Of a stretch of DNA of 64,000 bases, positions 7,827 through 17,508 are shown one piece after another. The stretch comes from Variovorax paradoxus. Its GTDB lineage: Bacteria > Pseudomonadota > Gammaproteobacteria > Burkholderiales > Burkholderiaceae_C. The notes beneath the pieces are model-generated. The model did no database searches. It was not told the DNA's origin and saw nothing but the letters and a program-made list of their open reading frames with translations. Location: assembly GCF_030815855.1 (NCBI RefSeq), contig NZ_JAUSXG010000001.1, positions 5,394,001 through 5,458,000 on the forward strand, read 5' to 3'. Each line of letters starts with the position of its first letter. The first letter of the stretch is position 1. The position numbers and the translations under genes were made by a program.

Positions 7827-7829
7827 TTG

Positions 7830-9008
7830 ATGTCGTCACCTTCTTTGGTCGTCTCTCCGCAGTCGATGCAGTTCGCGGGCCCGCTGGCCTTGCGCAGCGG
7901 CGCCTCGCTCGGCGACTACACGCTCGCCTACGAAACCTACGGCACCCTGAATGCCGATCGCAGCAACGCGCTGCTGGTGTGCCACGCGCTGAACGCCTCT
8001 CACCACGTCGCGGGCGTCTACGAAGGCCAGGCCAAGTCCGAAGGCTGGTGGGACAACATGGTGGGGCCGGGCAAGCCGGTCGATACCGACCGCTTCTTCG
8101 TGATCGGCGTGAACAACCTCGGTTCCTGCTTCGGCTCGACCGGGCCGATGCACACCAATCCCGCCACGGGCCGCGTCTATGGCGCCGACTTTCCGGTGGT
8201 GACGGTCGAAGACTGGGTCGATGCCCAGGCGGCGCTGCTCGACGCGCTGGGCATCCGCACGCTCGCGGCCGTGATGGGCGGCAGCCTGGGCGGCATGCAG
8301 GCGCTGTCATGGACGCTGCAGTACCCGGACCGCGTGCGCCACGCCGTGGTGGTGGCCAGCGCGCCCAATCTCACGGCTGAGAACATCGCCTTCAACGAAG
8401 TCGCTCGCCGCGCGATCGTCACCGATCCCGATTTTCATGGCGGCCACTTCTACGAGCACGGTGTCATTCCCAAGCGCGGCCTGCGCATCGCGCGGATGAT
8501 CGGCCACATCACCTACCTGAGCGACGACGTCATGAACGAGAAGTTCGGACGCATCCTGCGCAGCGCGGTCGAAGGAGAGGCGGCGGCGCTGGACTACCGC
8601 TATTCCACGCAGGAAATCGAGTTCCAGATCGAAAGCTACCTGCGCTACCAGGGCGACAAGTTCAGCGAGTACTTCGACGCCAACACCTACCTCTTGATCA
8701 CGCGCGCACTCGACTACTTCGACCCCGCGCGCGGTCACGGCGGCAACCTCAGCGTGGCTTTCGCAAAGGCCACCGCCAAGTTCCTGCTCGTGAGCTTCAA
8801 GACCGACTGGCGCTTTTCGCCCGCGCGCAGCCGCGAGCTCGTGAAGGCGCTGCTCGACAATCGCCGCAACGTGAGCTACGCCGAGATCGACGCGCCGCAC
8901 GGGCACGACGCTTTTCTGCTCGACGACGTGCGCTACATGGGCGTGGTGCGGTCCTATTTCGAGCGCGTGGCGCACGAAATCCACGCCGAAGGGAGGGCCG
9001 CCCAATGA
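7830..9008 (+). CDS. metX: Homoserine O-acyltransferase MetX
   Basis: 392 residues, alpha/beta-hydrolase fold. It acylates L-homoserine in methionine synthesis. The nucleophile elbow is GGSLGGMQ with Ser152; the acid is in FKTDWRFSP and the histidine in DAPHGHDAF near the C terminus. The family name says acetyltransferase, but many proteobacterial MetX proteins use succinyl-CoA; the specificity is not read from sequence here. The ATG at 7830 was chosen because the terminator T-run ends just before it; upstream in-frame TTG codons lie inside the hairpin. The stop overlaps metW in ATGA. It is controlled by the SAM-II element upstream. Confidence 0.95.
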   Translation: MSSPSLVVSPQSMQFAGPLALRSGASLGDYTLAYETYGTLNADRSNALLVCHALNASHHVAGVYEGQAKSEGWWDNMVGPGKPVDTDRFFVIGVNNLGSCFGSTGPMHTNPATGRVYGADFPVVTVEDWVDAQAALLDALGIRTLAAVMGGSLGGMQALSWTLQYPDRVRHAVVVASAPNLTAENIAFNEVARRAIVTDPDFHGGHFYEHGVIPKRGLRIARMIGHITYLSDDVMNEKFGRILRSAVEGEAAALDYRYSTQEIEFQIESYLRYQGDKFSEYFDANTYLLITRALDYFDPARGHGGNLSVAFAKATAKFLLVSFKTDWRFSPARSRELVKALLDNRRNVSYAEIDAPHGHDAFLLDDVRYMGVVRSYFERVAHEIHAEGRAAQ

Positions 9009-9592
9009 GCGACATCGAAACCCAGCGCCTCATCGCCAATCTCGTGCCCGAAGGCGCGCGCGTGCTCGACCTCGGCTGCGGCGACGGCGCCATGCTCGAC
9101 CTGCTGCAGCGCGAGCGCGGCTGCACCGGCTACGGCGTCGAGATCGCCGACGGCAACGTGCTGCAGTGCATCCGCCGCGGCGTCGACGTGATCCAGCTGA
9201 ACCTCGACGAAGGCCTGGCGGTGTTCGACGACGCCACCTTCGACGTGGTGCTGCAGATCGACACGCTGCAGCATTTGCGCAATGCCGAGGTCATGCTGCG
9301 CGAAACCGCGCGCGTGGGCCGTATCGGCATCGTCGCGTTTCCGAACTTCGCCCACTGGCCGAACCGCATCAGCATTGCGCGCGGCCGCATGCCGGTGACG
9401 CGCCGCCTGCCCTACCAGTGGTACGACACGCCCAATATCCGGGTCGGGACCTTCAAGGATTTCGAAGTGCTGGCGCAGAAGAACAGCCTGCGCGTGCTCG
9501 ATGCCTTCGGCGTGCAGGAAGGCCGCAGCGTGCGCTGGCTGCCCAATGCGCGCGCCGGCACGGCCGTGTTCAAGTTCGAGCGGGAGCGCTGA
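9005..9592 (+). CDS. metW: Methionine biosynthesis protein MetW
   Basis: 195 residues, a class I SAM-dependent methyltransferase-like fold with motif [12 protein letters not shown] (about 20-30) and the acidic end of strand 2 in YGVEIAD. MetW is paired with MetX in many proteobacteria and is needed for full MetX function, although its exact role is not settled. Translation is probably coupled, since its ATG overlaps the metX stop. Confidence 0.93.
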   Translation: MSDIETQRLIANLVPEGARVLDLGCGDGAMLDLLQRERGCTGYGVEIADGNVLQCIRRGVDVIQLNLDEGLAVFDDATFDVVLQIDTLQHLRNAEVMLRETARVGRIGIVAFPNFAHWPNRISIARGRMPVTRRLPYQWYDTPNIRVGTFKDFEVLAQKNSLRVLDAFGVQEGRSVRWLPNARAGTAVFKFERER

Positions 9593-9624
9593 GCGCTTTC
9601 GCGCCCCGTGAATACGGCGCACCC

Positions 9625-10215
9625 ATGAGCTTCACGCTCTCGCAACCGGCGCACAGCGAACTGCTGGTCAAGAAAAGCCGCTTCATCGGCTGCGTGCAAC
9701 CGGTGGCCGATCGCGCCGCGGCGCTTGCCGTCGTGGCGGCGCTGCGCAGCGAACACCCCGCCGCGGCACATGTCTGCTGGGCGCTGATGGCGGGCGGCCA
9801 TTCGGCCGCGAACGACGACGGCGAGCCGGGCGGCACCGCCGGACGCCCGATGCTCGAGGTGCTGCGCCACCAGCAGCTCGAAGGCGTGCTCGCCACGGTG
9901 GTCCGCTACTTCGGCGGCATCAAGCTGGGTGCGGGCGGCCTCGTGCGGGCGTACACCGATGCCGTGGCGCAGGCCTGCCTCGGTGCAACGCTGGTCCCGC
10001 TGGTGCGCCAGCGGCTGCTGCAATGTGCCGTGCCCTATGCGCTGGAAGGACTGGTGCGGCGGGAGATCGCGGCCGTTGCAGGCGCTTCGCTCGTCGACGT
10101 GCGGCATGGCGATGCGGTGGACTTCACGTTCACGCTGCCCGAGCCCGATGCGAACGCCTTCATCGCCCGCCTCGACGATGCTGCGCAAGGGCGCGCCGTC
10201 TGGCCGCAGGCGTGA
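9625..10215 (+). CDS. yigZ: YigZ/IMPACT family protein
   Basis: 196 residues. The N-terminal Impact/UPF0029 domain (about 10-115) has the motif series KKSRFIG, HVCWA, NDDGEPGGTAG and VRYFGGIKLG. A C-terminal DUF1949-type domain lies at about 135-190. The family resembles yeast/human IMPACT (GCN2 inhibitor) and has an unclear role in bacteria. The ATG at 9625 sits 32 bp after metW, so it may be the third gene of the metXW unit. Its 3' end overlaps the convergent channel gene by 56 bp. Confidence 0.9.
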   Translation: MSFTLSQPAHSELLVKKSRFIGCVQPVADRAAALAVVAALRSEHPAAAHVCWALMAGGHSAANDDGEPGGTAGRPMLEVLRHQQLEGVLATVVRYFGGIKLGAGGLVRAYTDAVAQACLGATLVPLVRQRLLQCAVPYALEGLVRREIAAVAGASLVDVRHGDAVDFTFTLPEPDANAFIARLDDAAQGRAVWPQA

Positions 10216-11092
10216 GCCGCCGCGCGGGAACGGCCTCGGCCGCGGGCGCTGCTGTCATCGCCAGCACGCCGCGCCCTGCCATCGGCACCGGCTCGACATC
10301 CTCGTCGGGACCGCGCCGCGCCATCTCGGCGGTCACGATACCCGTCGGAACCGCGAGCACACCCCAGCCCAGCAGCATCATCACCGAGGCGATGGCGCGG
10401 CCAAGATCGGTCTTGGGCACCAAGTCGCCGAAGCCCACGGTGGCCATGGTCGAGATGGCCCAGTAGATCGCCACTGGAATGCTCGTGAAGCCGTGCACCG
10501 GCCCTTCCACCACATACATCAGCGTGCCCATCACCAGCACCACAAGCATCACGAAACCCACGAACACCGTGATCTTCCGGCGGCTCGCGGCCACGGCCGA
10601 GACCAGCGCGCGGTATTCCACCGAGTAGCGAGACAGCTTGAAGATGCGGAACACGCGCAAAAGCCGCAGCACGCGCACGTCGATAAGGTAGGCGAGCTCG
10701 GGCGCAAACGCCACCAGGTAGGTGGGCAACAGCGCGAGCAGGTCGATCACGCCATAGAAGCTCAGCGCATAGCGCATCGGCTTGTTCACGCAGGCAAGCC
10801 GCGCAATGTATTCGAGCGTGAACAGGATGGTGAACACCCATTCGAATGCATTGAACAGCGGCCGCCATTGATCACGGATCGACTGCACGCTGTCGAGCAC
10901 GACCACCAGCACGCTGGTCACGATGACCGCGATCAGCGCCAGGTCGAAGAGCAGGCCGGCGCGCGTATCGGCCTCGAAGATCACCGTGAACAGCCGGCGC
11001 CGCCAGCCGCCGGCCGGCTTGTCGAAGCGAGCGTCGATGGTCGAGGAGAGAGCCAAAGTCCGGGCAGCGGGAGCGGTGTTCGATCGGGTCAT
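10160..11092 (-). CDS. Voltage-gated-type potassium channel, six transmembrane helices
   Basis: 310 residues from the ATG at 11092. Six helices lie between about 46 and 250. S4 carries regularly spaced arginines (RVLRLLRVFRIFK, about 140-152), the usual voltage-sensor pattern. The pore loop has the filter TVGFGD (218-223), the Kv-type signature with Phe in place of Tyr, which is still K+-selective in known channels. A short cytoplasmic Pro/Arg-rich tail follows and no RCK domain is present. A TTG codon at 11131 would add 13 residues without better ribosome binding. The gene end overlaps yigZ on the other strand. Confidence 0.92.
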   Translation of the reverse strand: MTRSNTAPAARTLALSSTIDARFDKPAGGWRRRLFTVIFEADTRAGLLFDLALIAVIVTSVLVVVLDSVQSIRDQWRPLFNAFEWVFTILFTLEYIARLACVNKPMRYALSFYGVIDLLALLPTYLVAFAPELAYLIDVRVLRLLRVFRIFKLSRYSVEYRALVSAVAASRRKITVFVGFVMLVVLVMGTLMYVVEGPVHGFTSIPVAIYWAISTMATVGFGDLVPKTDLGRAIASVMMLLGWGVLAVPTGIVTAEMARRGPDEDVEPVPMAGRGVLAMTAAPAAEAVPARRLTPAARRRALAQHRRGGR

Positions 11093-11227
11093 CTTGCGGG
11101 CCGGGAGGTCACGGGAGAGGGCATTGTCCAACGCGGCTGGATTTATTCAGTTACGTTTCTTGCGCAATGAAGTGCCGCGGGGCGCGAGGGGCTTCTTACG
11201 ATAGCCCCTTTGTTGAGGAGCTCCCCA

Positions 11228-11728
11228 TTGGCTACACAGTCCCCCTTTTTCGGCAAGCGTGATCGTGACACCGACTCGTTGACCTCTCGTCCCGCGCCGC
11301 TGGTGGGTTCGGGTACCAATCTCTCGGGTTCGCCCGTCAATCCGTCTTCGTTGACCGCGCAGCAAGGCGGCCTGGCCCCGGCGGCCGCACCCGTCGCCAA
11401 GGAAGGCGGCAGCAAGCTCACCGTCGGCCCGAACATCAAGCTCAAGGGCGTCGAGATCACCGATTGCGACACGCTCGTCGTCGAAGGCCTGGTCGAAGCC
11501 ACCATGGACTCGCGCCTGATGCAGATCGCCGAGCAGGGCGAGTTCAAGGGCTCCGCCGAAATCGACATCGCCGAAATCCGCGGCATCTTCGACGGCAACC
11601 TCACGGTGCGCGAAAAGCTCGTGATCCATTCGACCGGCAAGGTCACCGGCAAGATCCGCTACGGCAAGATCGTGATCGAAGAAGGCGGCCAGCTGTCGGG
11701 CGAAATCAGCTTCGGCGCCAAGGCCTAA
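11228..11728 (+). CDS. Bactofilin (DUF583) cytoskeletal protein
   Basis: 166 residues. A flexible Ser/Pro/Ala-rich N-terminal tail (about 1-50) is followed by the bactofilin beta-helix (about 52-155) with regular six-residue turns, seen in GPNIKLKGVEI and VEGLVEA. Bactofilins polymerise without nucleotide and organise cell-wall and pole proteins. The start is decided by the ribosome binding site: GAGGAG (11215-11220) is 7 bases before the TTG at 11228, so TTG is preferred over the earlier TTG at 11210, which would have the site inside the gene. Confidence 0.88.
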   Translation: MATQSPFFGKRDRDTDSLTSRPAPLVGSGTNLSGSPVNPSSLTAQQGGLAPAAAPVAKEGGSKLTVGPNIKLKGVEITDCDTLVVEGLVEATMDSRLMQIAEQGEFKGSAEIDIAEIRGIFDGNLTVREKLVIHSTGKVTGKIRYGKIVIEEGGQLSGEISFGAKA

Positions 11729-11740
11729 GCAACTCGGGGC

Positions 11741-12544
11741 TCAAGTCCCGGCCGCCTCTTCGGGCGGCTTCCAACCCAGGCGCTCCAGCAAGGCACCGGC
11801 CGCGGCCGGTGCTTTTTCTTTGGCGCCGTTGATGAAGTAGACGAACACGTCGCGCTTCTTGGGCGATTCGGCCCATTGCCGCGCGCGCTCGGCCCAGCTG
11901 TCGAGCGCCTTGGGCGCATAGCCGGTCTTGAGCTTGGCATCGGCCATCATGAGCCGCGCATAGGCAACGTCGCCTTCGGGTTCCTCGAACGACGGAAACT
12001 TGTTCGCATCGGTGAACACGGTCGAGACCTTGTACTTCTTCGCGAGCGCCTGATAAGCGGGCGTGATGAAGCTCTCGTGCCGCACGTCCATCACGTGGCG
12101 CAGCGCGCGGCTGCCTTCCTTCTTCGGCAGCAAAGCGAGAAAGGCCTCGAAGTCCTCGGCATCGAACTGCTTGGTCGGCATGAACTGCCAGACGATAGGG
12201 CCTAGCTTGTCGCCGAGCTCGCTCACGCCGCTCTCGATGAAGCGCTGGATCGACTCTCCCGCGGTGGCAAGCACCTTGCGGTTGGTGGTGAAGCGCGAGG
12301 CTTTCATCGAGAACACGAAGCCCTCCGGAGCCTCGTCGTGCCACTTCCGGAAGGTCTCGGGCTTGAAGGTGCTGTAGTAGGTGCCGTTGATCTCGATGGC
12401 GCTCACCTGGCGGCTGGCATAGCGCAGCTCCTTCGCCTGCGCGAGCCCCTTCGGATAGAAGTTGTCGCGCCAGGGCTCGTAGGTCCAGCCGCCAATGCCT
12501 GCCTTGATGTTCATCGCGGTCCGAGTCGATGTTGCCTTGCTCAC
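11741..12544 (-). CDS. DUF72 (YecE-like) protein
   Basis: 267 residues with a TIM-barrel DUF72 fold. Family motifs are GIGGWTYEPWR near the N terminus, the EINGTYY segment, and MDVRHESF in the middle. The function is unknown in the family. The GTG at 12544 has GGAG 6 bases upstream and was preferred; an ATG at 12514, directly before the conserved core, is the alternative and gives 257 residues. It converges on the bactofilin gene with only 12 bp between stops and no visible terminator. Confidence 0.87.
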   Translation of the reverse strand: MSKATSTRTAMNIKAGIGGWTYEPWRDNFYPKGLAQAKELRYASRQVSAIEINGTYYSTFKPETFRKWHDEAPEGFVFSMKASRFTTNRKVLATAGESIQRFIESGVSELGDKLGPIVWQFMPTKQFDAEDFEAFLALLPKKEGSRALRHVMDVRHESFITPAYQALAKKYKVSTVFTDANKFPSFEEPEGDVAYARLMMADAKLKTGYAPKALDSWAERARQWAESPKKRDVFVYFINGAKEKAPAAAGALLERLGWKPPEEAAGT

Positions 12545-12634
12545 ATTGCGCTCCGGGTTGAGATTGCCGCACTCTACGCGGGGTCGCCGCGAGGCGCAAA
12601 ATGCGTTTTTTCGTCACCCGCGGAGAACCCACCG

Positions 12635-14146
12635 ATGAACGCCCCCCTGCACCGCGAAATGCCTCCAGGTACGCTCGATGCCGAGCGCGCCCTCTCCGAT
12701 GTCACCGCCCAGTGGGACGGCGACATCGTCAGGCAACTCACCGACTACATCGCCATTCCCGCCAAGTCGCCGGGCTTCGACAAGGAGTGGGCGGCCCACG
12801 GTTATCTCGAAACCGTGCTGCGCAACGCCGCCGCTTGGGTCGAGGCGCAAAAGGTCGAAGGCCTGAAGCTCGAGATCGTGCGGCTCGAAGGCCGCACGCC
12901 GGTGCTGTTCTTCGAAGTGCCGGCCACGGGCACCGACATGGATGAGACCGTATTGATGTACGGCCACCTCGACAAGCAACCCGAATTCACCGGCTGGCGC
13001 AACGACCTCGGCCCCTGGACGCCCAAGTACGAGAACGGCCTGCTCTATGGCCGCGGCGGCGCCGACGACGGCTATGCGGTCTACGCCAGCATTGCCGCGC
13101 TGCAAGCGCTCAAGAATCAGGACGCGGCGCATCCGCGCATCGTCGGGCTCATCGAGACCTGCGAGGAAAGCGGCTCCTACGACCTGCTGCCGTACGTCGA
13201 CGCCCTGCGCCCCCGACTGGGCAATGTCGAACTGGTGATCTGCCTCGACTCCGGCGCCGGCAACTACGACCAGCTGTGGCTCACCACCTCGCTGCGCGGC
13301 ATGGCCAGCGGCACGCTCAAGGTCGAGGTGCTGACCGAAGGCATCCATTCGGGCGACGCGTCGGGGCTGGTGCCCTCGAGCTTCCGCATCATGCGGCAGG
13401 TGCTCGACCGGCTCGAAGATAGCGCCACCGGCCGCCTGCTGCCCGCGAGCTTTCATTGCGAAGTGCCAGCCGACCGCCTGGCACAGGCCAGAGCCACCGC
13501 CGCCATCCTCGGCGACGAGGTCTACAAGCGCTTTCCGTGGGCGCACTACGACTGCGGCGGCTCGACCATGTTCGCGCTGCCGACCACCACCGATCCGGTC
13601 GAAGCGCTGCTCAACCGCACCTGGAAACCCACGCTGTCGGTCACGGGCGCGGAAGGCTTTCCGGCGCTCAAGGATGCGGGCAACGTGCTGCGTCCCTACA
13701 CCGCCTTCAAGCTCTCGCTGCGCCTGCCGCCGCTGGTCGATGCGGCCGAGTCGGTGCAGCAGCTCAAGACCCTGCTCGAGGACAACGCGCCGTATCAGGC
13801 GCGCGTGACCTTCGAAAGCGGCGGCGGCGCCACCGGCTGGAACGCGCCGACGATCACCCCGTGGTTCGAGGACGCGCTCAACAAGGCCTCTCGGGCGCAT
13901 TTCGGCGCCTCCTGCGGCTACATCGGCCAGGGCGGCACCATCCCGCTGATGAACATGCTGAGTGCCGGCTTTCCGAAGGCGCAGATGATGGTCTGCGGCG
14001 TGCTCGGTCCGAAGAGCAATGCGCACGGGCCCAACGAATTCCTGCATGTGCCTTACGCCAAGAAACTGACGGCCGCCGTGGCCGAAGTGATTGCGGCCTT
14101 GCCGGCCGCGCACCGCGCCGCGGCCGCGGAGCCGGTGAACGTTTGA
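12635..14146 (+). CDS. M20 family metallopeptidase (dipeptidase-like)
   Basis: 503 residues. The zinc ligands and catalytic acids of the M20 family are visible: YGHLDKQPE (His111, Asp113), GRGGADD (bridging Asp near 144), the ETCEESGS catalytic/ligand glutamates near 177-178, and LDSGAG. A dimerisation (lid) domain sits at about 215-380. It is larger than ArgE/DapE and resembles the dipeptidase or acetylornithine-deacetylase-like group. No signal peptide is seen, so it is probably cytosolic. It is divergent from the DUF72 gene and convergent with the broken MFS gene. Confidence 0.88.
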   Translation: MNAPLHREMPPGTLDAERALSDVTAQWDGDIVRQLTDYIAIPAKSPGFDKEWAAHGYLETVLRNAAAWVEAQKVEGLKLEIVRLEGRTPVLFFEVPATGTDMDETVLMYGHLDKQPEFTGWRNDLGPWTPKYENGLLYGRGGADDGYAVYASIAALQALKNQDAAHPRIVGLIETCEESGSYDLLPYVDALRPRLGNVELVICLDSGAGNYDQLWLTTSLRGMASGTLKVEVLTEGIHSGDASGLVPSSFRIMRQVLDRLEDSATGRLLPASFHCEVPADRLAQARATAAILGDEVYKRFPWAHYDCGGSTMFALPTTTDPVEALLNRTWKPTLSVTGAEGFPALKDAGNVLRPYTAFKLSLRLPPLVDAAESVQQLKTLLEDNAPYQARVTFESGGGATGWNAPTITPWFEDALNKASRAHFGASCGYIGQGGTIPLMNMLSAGFPKAQMMVCGVLGPKSNAHGPNEFLHVPYAKKLTAAVAEVIAALPAAHRAAAAEPVNV

Positions 14147-14194
14147 GCGAAGCGGCGAGCTACGGCCGCTCTTGCCGCGGCGTTGAAGGGCGCG

Positions 14195-15370
14195 TCAGGC
14201 GTTCGCGGTGGCCGCGCGACGGCGCGTCTGCGCAAGCCACAGCAGCGCCGCGCCCGTGAGCACCACCGGCACCAGCGAACCGTAGTTCAACAGCTGCCAG
14301 CCCTGCGTCGTGACCAGCACGCCCGAGGCGAACGAGGTCAGCGCCAGCGTGGCGAACACGCAGAAATTGAGCGCGCCCTGCGCCCGGTCGCGTTCGTCCG
14401 CGGTGTAGGCCGTGAGCGACAGCGTGGTGCTGCCGGTGAACAGGAAATTCCAGCCCACGCCCAGCAGGCACAACGCCACCAGGAAGTGCTGAAGCTCCAC
14501 GCCCGACAGCGCCACGGCGATGCACCCCAGGTTGAGCACCAGCCCCACGCCCATCACCGGCAGCGCACCGAAGCGGCGGATCAGATGGCCGGTGAAGAAG
14601 CCGGGCGCGAACATGCCGATCACATGCCATTCGAGCACCAGCGCGGCGTCCGAAAATGGGAGGCTGCAGATCTGCATGGCGATCGGCGTGGCCGCCATCA
14701 GCAGGTTCATCACGCCGAAACCCAGCGCACCCGATGCGGCCGCCACGATGAAAACCGGCTGCCGCATGATCTCCGACAGCGCCCGTCCGCCGAGCGCCTG
14801 CTGGCGCGTGAGCGTGGCGGGAAAGTCGATGAAGCGCATGACCCCCATCGACAGCAGCGCCACCGCCGCCAGCGCGATGTAGGCGCCCGCGAACGGCACG
14901 GCGAACACGTCGCGCGTGGCCGCCGCGAGGTTGGGCCCCGACACCGCGCCGATCAGCCCACCGGCCATCACCAGCGACACCGCCTTCTCGCGCCAAGCCG
15001 GCGCTGCCAGCTCCGCTGCCGCAAAACGGTAGAGATTGGCGTTGGCGTTGTAGTAGCCGGCCACGACTGTCGCGAAGCAAAGCAGCCATAAGTTCTTCGA
15101 AACGGCTGCGAACGCGCACAGCAACGCCGACCCCAGCGCCACCGCCAGCCCGATCTGGAACGACCCGCGCCGGCCGAAGCGTTGCTGCGTGCGCGCGACC
15201 AGCCCGGTGGTGAGCGCGCCGCCCACCACATAGCCCATGACCGGCAGCGTCGCCATCCAGCCGCGCGGCGCAATGCTCAAGCCCACCAGCCCGTTGATGG
15301 CGATGAAGGTGACGTTGTTGGTCAGGAATAGGCCCTGGCAGATGGCGAGCAGTCAGAGATTGCGATTCAT
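14195..15370 (-). pseudogene. MFS transporter interrupted by an early in-frame TGA
   Basis: The frame reads MNRNL, a TGA stop (15353-15355), then continues without interruption as LLAICQGLFLTNN and the rest of a 12-helix MFS transporter ending at 14195. The stop replaces what would fit as the tryptophan of the first helix (TGG to TGA). The intact part after a GTG at 15286 gives 363 residues but lacks most of helix 1. Conserved MFS features such as the loop RTQQRFGRRG between helices 2 and 3 are present. Either the gene is inactive, or translation restarts downstream, or the base is a sequencing error. The ATG at 15370 has no purine-rich ribosome site. The substrate is unknown. Confidence 0.75.
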
Positions 15371-15458
15371 GAGGAGAAGGAGGCGAAAGCGGGTTGCGGC
15401 ATGCAGGCTGGCGTTCTACGTGATTCGCCTTCGATGCGCCAGTCGAAATGCGTCGGCC

Positions 15459-15482
15459 AAAAAAAAGCGCCCTCGCGGGCGC
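15459..15482 (-). terminator. Terminator of the DUF937 gene
   Basis: Read on the minus strand, GCGCCC-GCGA-GGGCGC is followed by eight T. It lies 24 bp after the stop of the DUF937 gene. Confidence 0.85.
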
Positions 15483-15506
15483 CGGAATTCTTGTGAGCAA
15501 ATTTGC

Positions 15507-15968
15507 TTAGGGCTGCTTGTTCTGCAGCAGGCCGCTGAGTGAACTCAAGAGGTCGTTCGGGTTGTCCAGGCCTTGCTCCGGCACCTTGCCATGCGGCGTG
15601 AGCTGATCGATGAGGACCGGCAACATGGTCGCCAGCATGGGCAACAGCGTTTGGGCATTGATGCCGAGCTTGGACGCGATGCTGGCGATGGTGTCGCTGC
15701 CCAACGCATCTTGCAACTGGCCGCCCGAGACCGGCTGGTTTTCTCCCTTGCCGATCCATGAACCGATCACGTCACCCATGCCGGCCTGTTCGAATTTCGA
15801 GACCAACCCTCCCAGGCCGCCCTGACCGCCGTTGTTGGCGAGCAGGCCTCCGAGCGCGCCAGCCAGGCCGCCGAGGTCTCCCATGCCGCCGGTGCCGCCG
15901 CCCTGCGGTTGCTGTTGTTGGGTGGCGCCTCCCAGCACTTGACCGAGTACCGAATCGAGCAATCCCAT
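15507..15968 (-). CDS. DUF937 / YidB-like protein
   Basis: 153 residues. It starts MGLLDSVLGQVLGG, typical of YidB, then has a Gln/Gly-rich linker (about 15-70). The conserved DUF937 part follows, with the IGKGENQPVSG, LGSDTIASIASKLG and MLPVLIDQLTPHG segments. The role of YidB is unknown. AAAGGAAA precedes the ATG at 15968; longer upstream frames lack similarity. It is monocistronic with its own terminator. Confidence 0.88.
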   Translation of the reverse strand: MGLLDSVLGQVLGGATQQQQPQGGGTGGMGDLGGLAGALGGLLANNGGQGGLGGLVSKFEQAGMGDVIGSWIGKGENQPVSGGQLQDALGSDTIASIASKLGINAQTLLPMLATMLPVLIDQLTPHGKVPEQGLDNPNDLLSSLSGLLQNKQP

Positions 15969-16068
15969 GGCGTTTCCTTTGGTGTGTGACAGAACCGCCT
16001 GCATTTTCCAGCGCGACGGGTCGCAAGCCGAAAGCGGCGTATCCACTTTCGGCGGGCAACGTGACAAA

Positions 16069-17433
16069 TTACTTGGTACGCGCCGGCCGTTTGGGCAGCA
16101 ATGCGGGGCTGACCCCTTGCACACCCACGAGGCCGAGCACCGTGACGAGCGAATTCTGCGCGCCTTTCCATGCGTCTGTCACGTCGATCGACTCGCTCAG
16201 GGCATGAAAGCCGGCGGACTTGCCGCCGCCGCCGATGATGATGGCCGGGATGCCGTACGACATCGGCACGTTGGCGTCGGTGCTGCCGCCGCGCAGCAGC
16301 GTCTTGTGGCCGAAGGCGGTGTTCGAGCGGATCGCCGCTTCCACGATCACCGACTCGGACGGCGTGCGTCCACCTGGCCGGTCGCCGATCAGTTTGTGGC
16401 TGGCGCTCAGCGTGGTGACATTCCAGCGCTTGTTCTCCTCGGCCACGGCTTCGTCGATGGCTGCGAGAATTTTCTTCTCGGTTTCGAGCAGCGACGCCAT
16501 GTCGTCCGAGCGGATGTCGATGGCCATGCGGGCATCGGGCGCGATGGTGTTCACCGACGTGCCGCCGCCCACCGTGCCGACCGTGAAGGTGGTCTTCGGA
16601 AAGCTGGGCGTGCGAACCTCGGCAATCTTGGCGATCGCGCGGCCCATGCCGTGAATGGCGCTCGGTACCTGGCCGAAGGCGGCGAAGCTGTGGCCGCCCG
16701 GCCCCTTGAACGTGACTTCGTAGCGGTGGCTCGCGGTGCCCAGGATCAGCACGTTGCCATCGGGCGAAGGCTCCAGTCCCACCATGCCGTCGATGTCGAG
16801 GTTGTCGCGGAAGATCGCCTTCATGCCGCGCAGGTTGCCGAGCTCTTCCTCGCCGACATTGGCGACGAACAGCAGGTCGCCCACGGTCTGGACCTTGTTG
16901 TCGTTGAGCACCTTGAGCCACGACAGCAGCACCGAAAGCGCGCGGGTGTCGTCCGAAATGCCCGGTGCGAAGAGCTTGCCGTCGCGCTCCTTCACCTTCA
17001 CGTCGGTGCCGGCGGGGAACACGGTGTCGAGGTGGGCCGAGATCAACAGCTTGGGGCCGTTCCCGCTGCCCTTGCGCAAGCCGATGACGTTGCCTTCGGC
17101 ATCGATCTTCGCGTCGGTGAGGCCAAGCGCCTTCATGCGTGCCAGAAAGGCTTCGGCGCGCTTCTGTTCCTTGAACGGAGGCGCTTCGATCTCGGTCAGC
17201 ATCTTGAGATCTTCGACCGAGCGCTCGTGGTCGGCCTTGACCGCATCGAGCAGTTTCTGAACTGCTGGCGCGGCCGTCAGCTGGGTGAAAACCTTGTCCA
17301 CCTCGGGAGCGACTTGTGTGGGCGTGGGTGCCACCGCGGTGTTCTGGGCTTGCGCACCCTGGGCGGCGAAGAGCATGGCCAGCACGAGAGGGGCAAGGGG
17401 GGCGAAACGGAGCGCGCGTGGCGAGCGAAGCAT
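16069..17433 (-). CDS. Exported M20 family metallopeptidase (carboxypeptidase G2-like)
   Basis: 454 residues. A Sec signal peptide is clear (basic MLRSPRALR, hydrophobic core, cleavage after AQGAQAQ at about 30), so the enzyme acts in the periplasm. Zinc-site motifs are ISAHLDTVFPAG, APGISDDTRA and ANVGEEELGN; the lid domain follows at about 215-330 and HALSES-type C-terminal residues complete the site. The family cleaves N-acyl or C-terminal glutamate/peptide bonds; the substrate is not known. The start at 17433 was chosen because it begins the signal peptide; AGAAGGA lies upstream. Confidence 0.9.
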   Translation of the reverse strand: MLRSPRALRFAPLAPLVLAMLFAAQGAQAQNTAVAPTPTQVAPEVDKVFTQLTAAPAVQKLLDAVKADHERSVEDLKMLTEIEAPPFKEQKRAEAFLARMKALGLTDAKIDAEGNVIGLRKGSGNGPKLLISAHLDTVFPAGTDVKVKERDGKLFAPGISDDTRALSVLLSWLKVLNDNKVQTVGDLLFVANVGEEELGNLRGMKAIFRDNLDIDGMVGLEPSPDGNVLILGTASHRYEVTFKGPGGHSFAAFGQVPSAIHGMGRAIAKIAEVRTPSFPKTTFTVGTVGGGTSVNTIAPDARMAIDIRSDDMASLLETEKKILAAIDEAVAEENKRWNVTTLSASHKLIGDRPGGRTPSESVIVEAAIRSNTAFGHKTLLRGGSTDANVPMSYGIPAIIIGGGGKSAGFHALSESIDVTDAWKGAQNSLVTVLGLVGVQGVSPALLPKRPARTK

Positions 17434-17508
17434 GGCGTGAAGATCCTTCTCTGGTCGGGGTGAACGGAGTGAAGCAAACATTGTTCCGCAACTTGCACGC
17501 CGGCGCCG

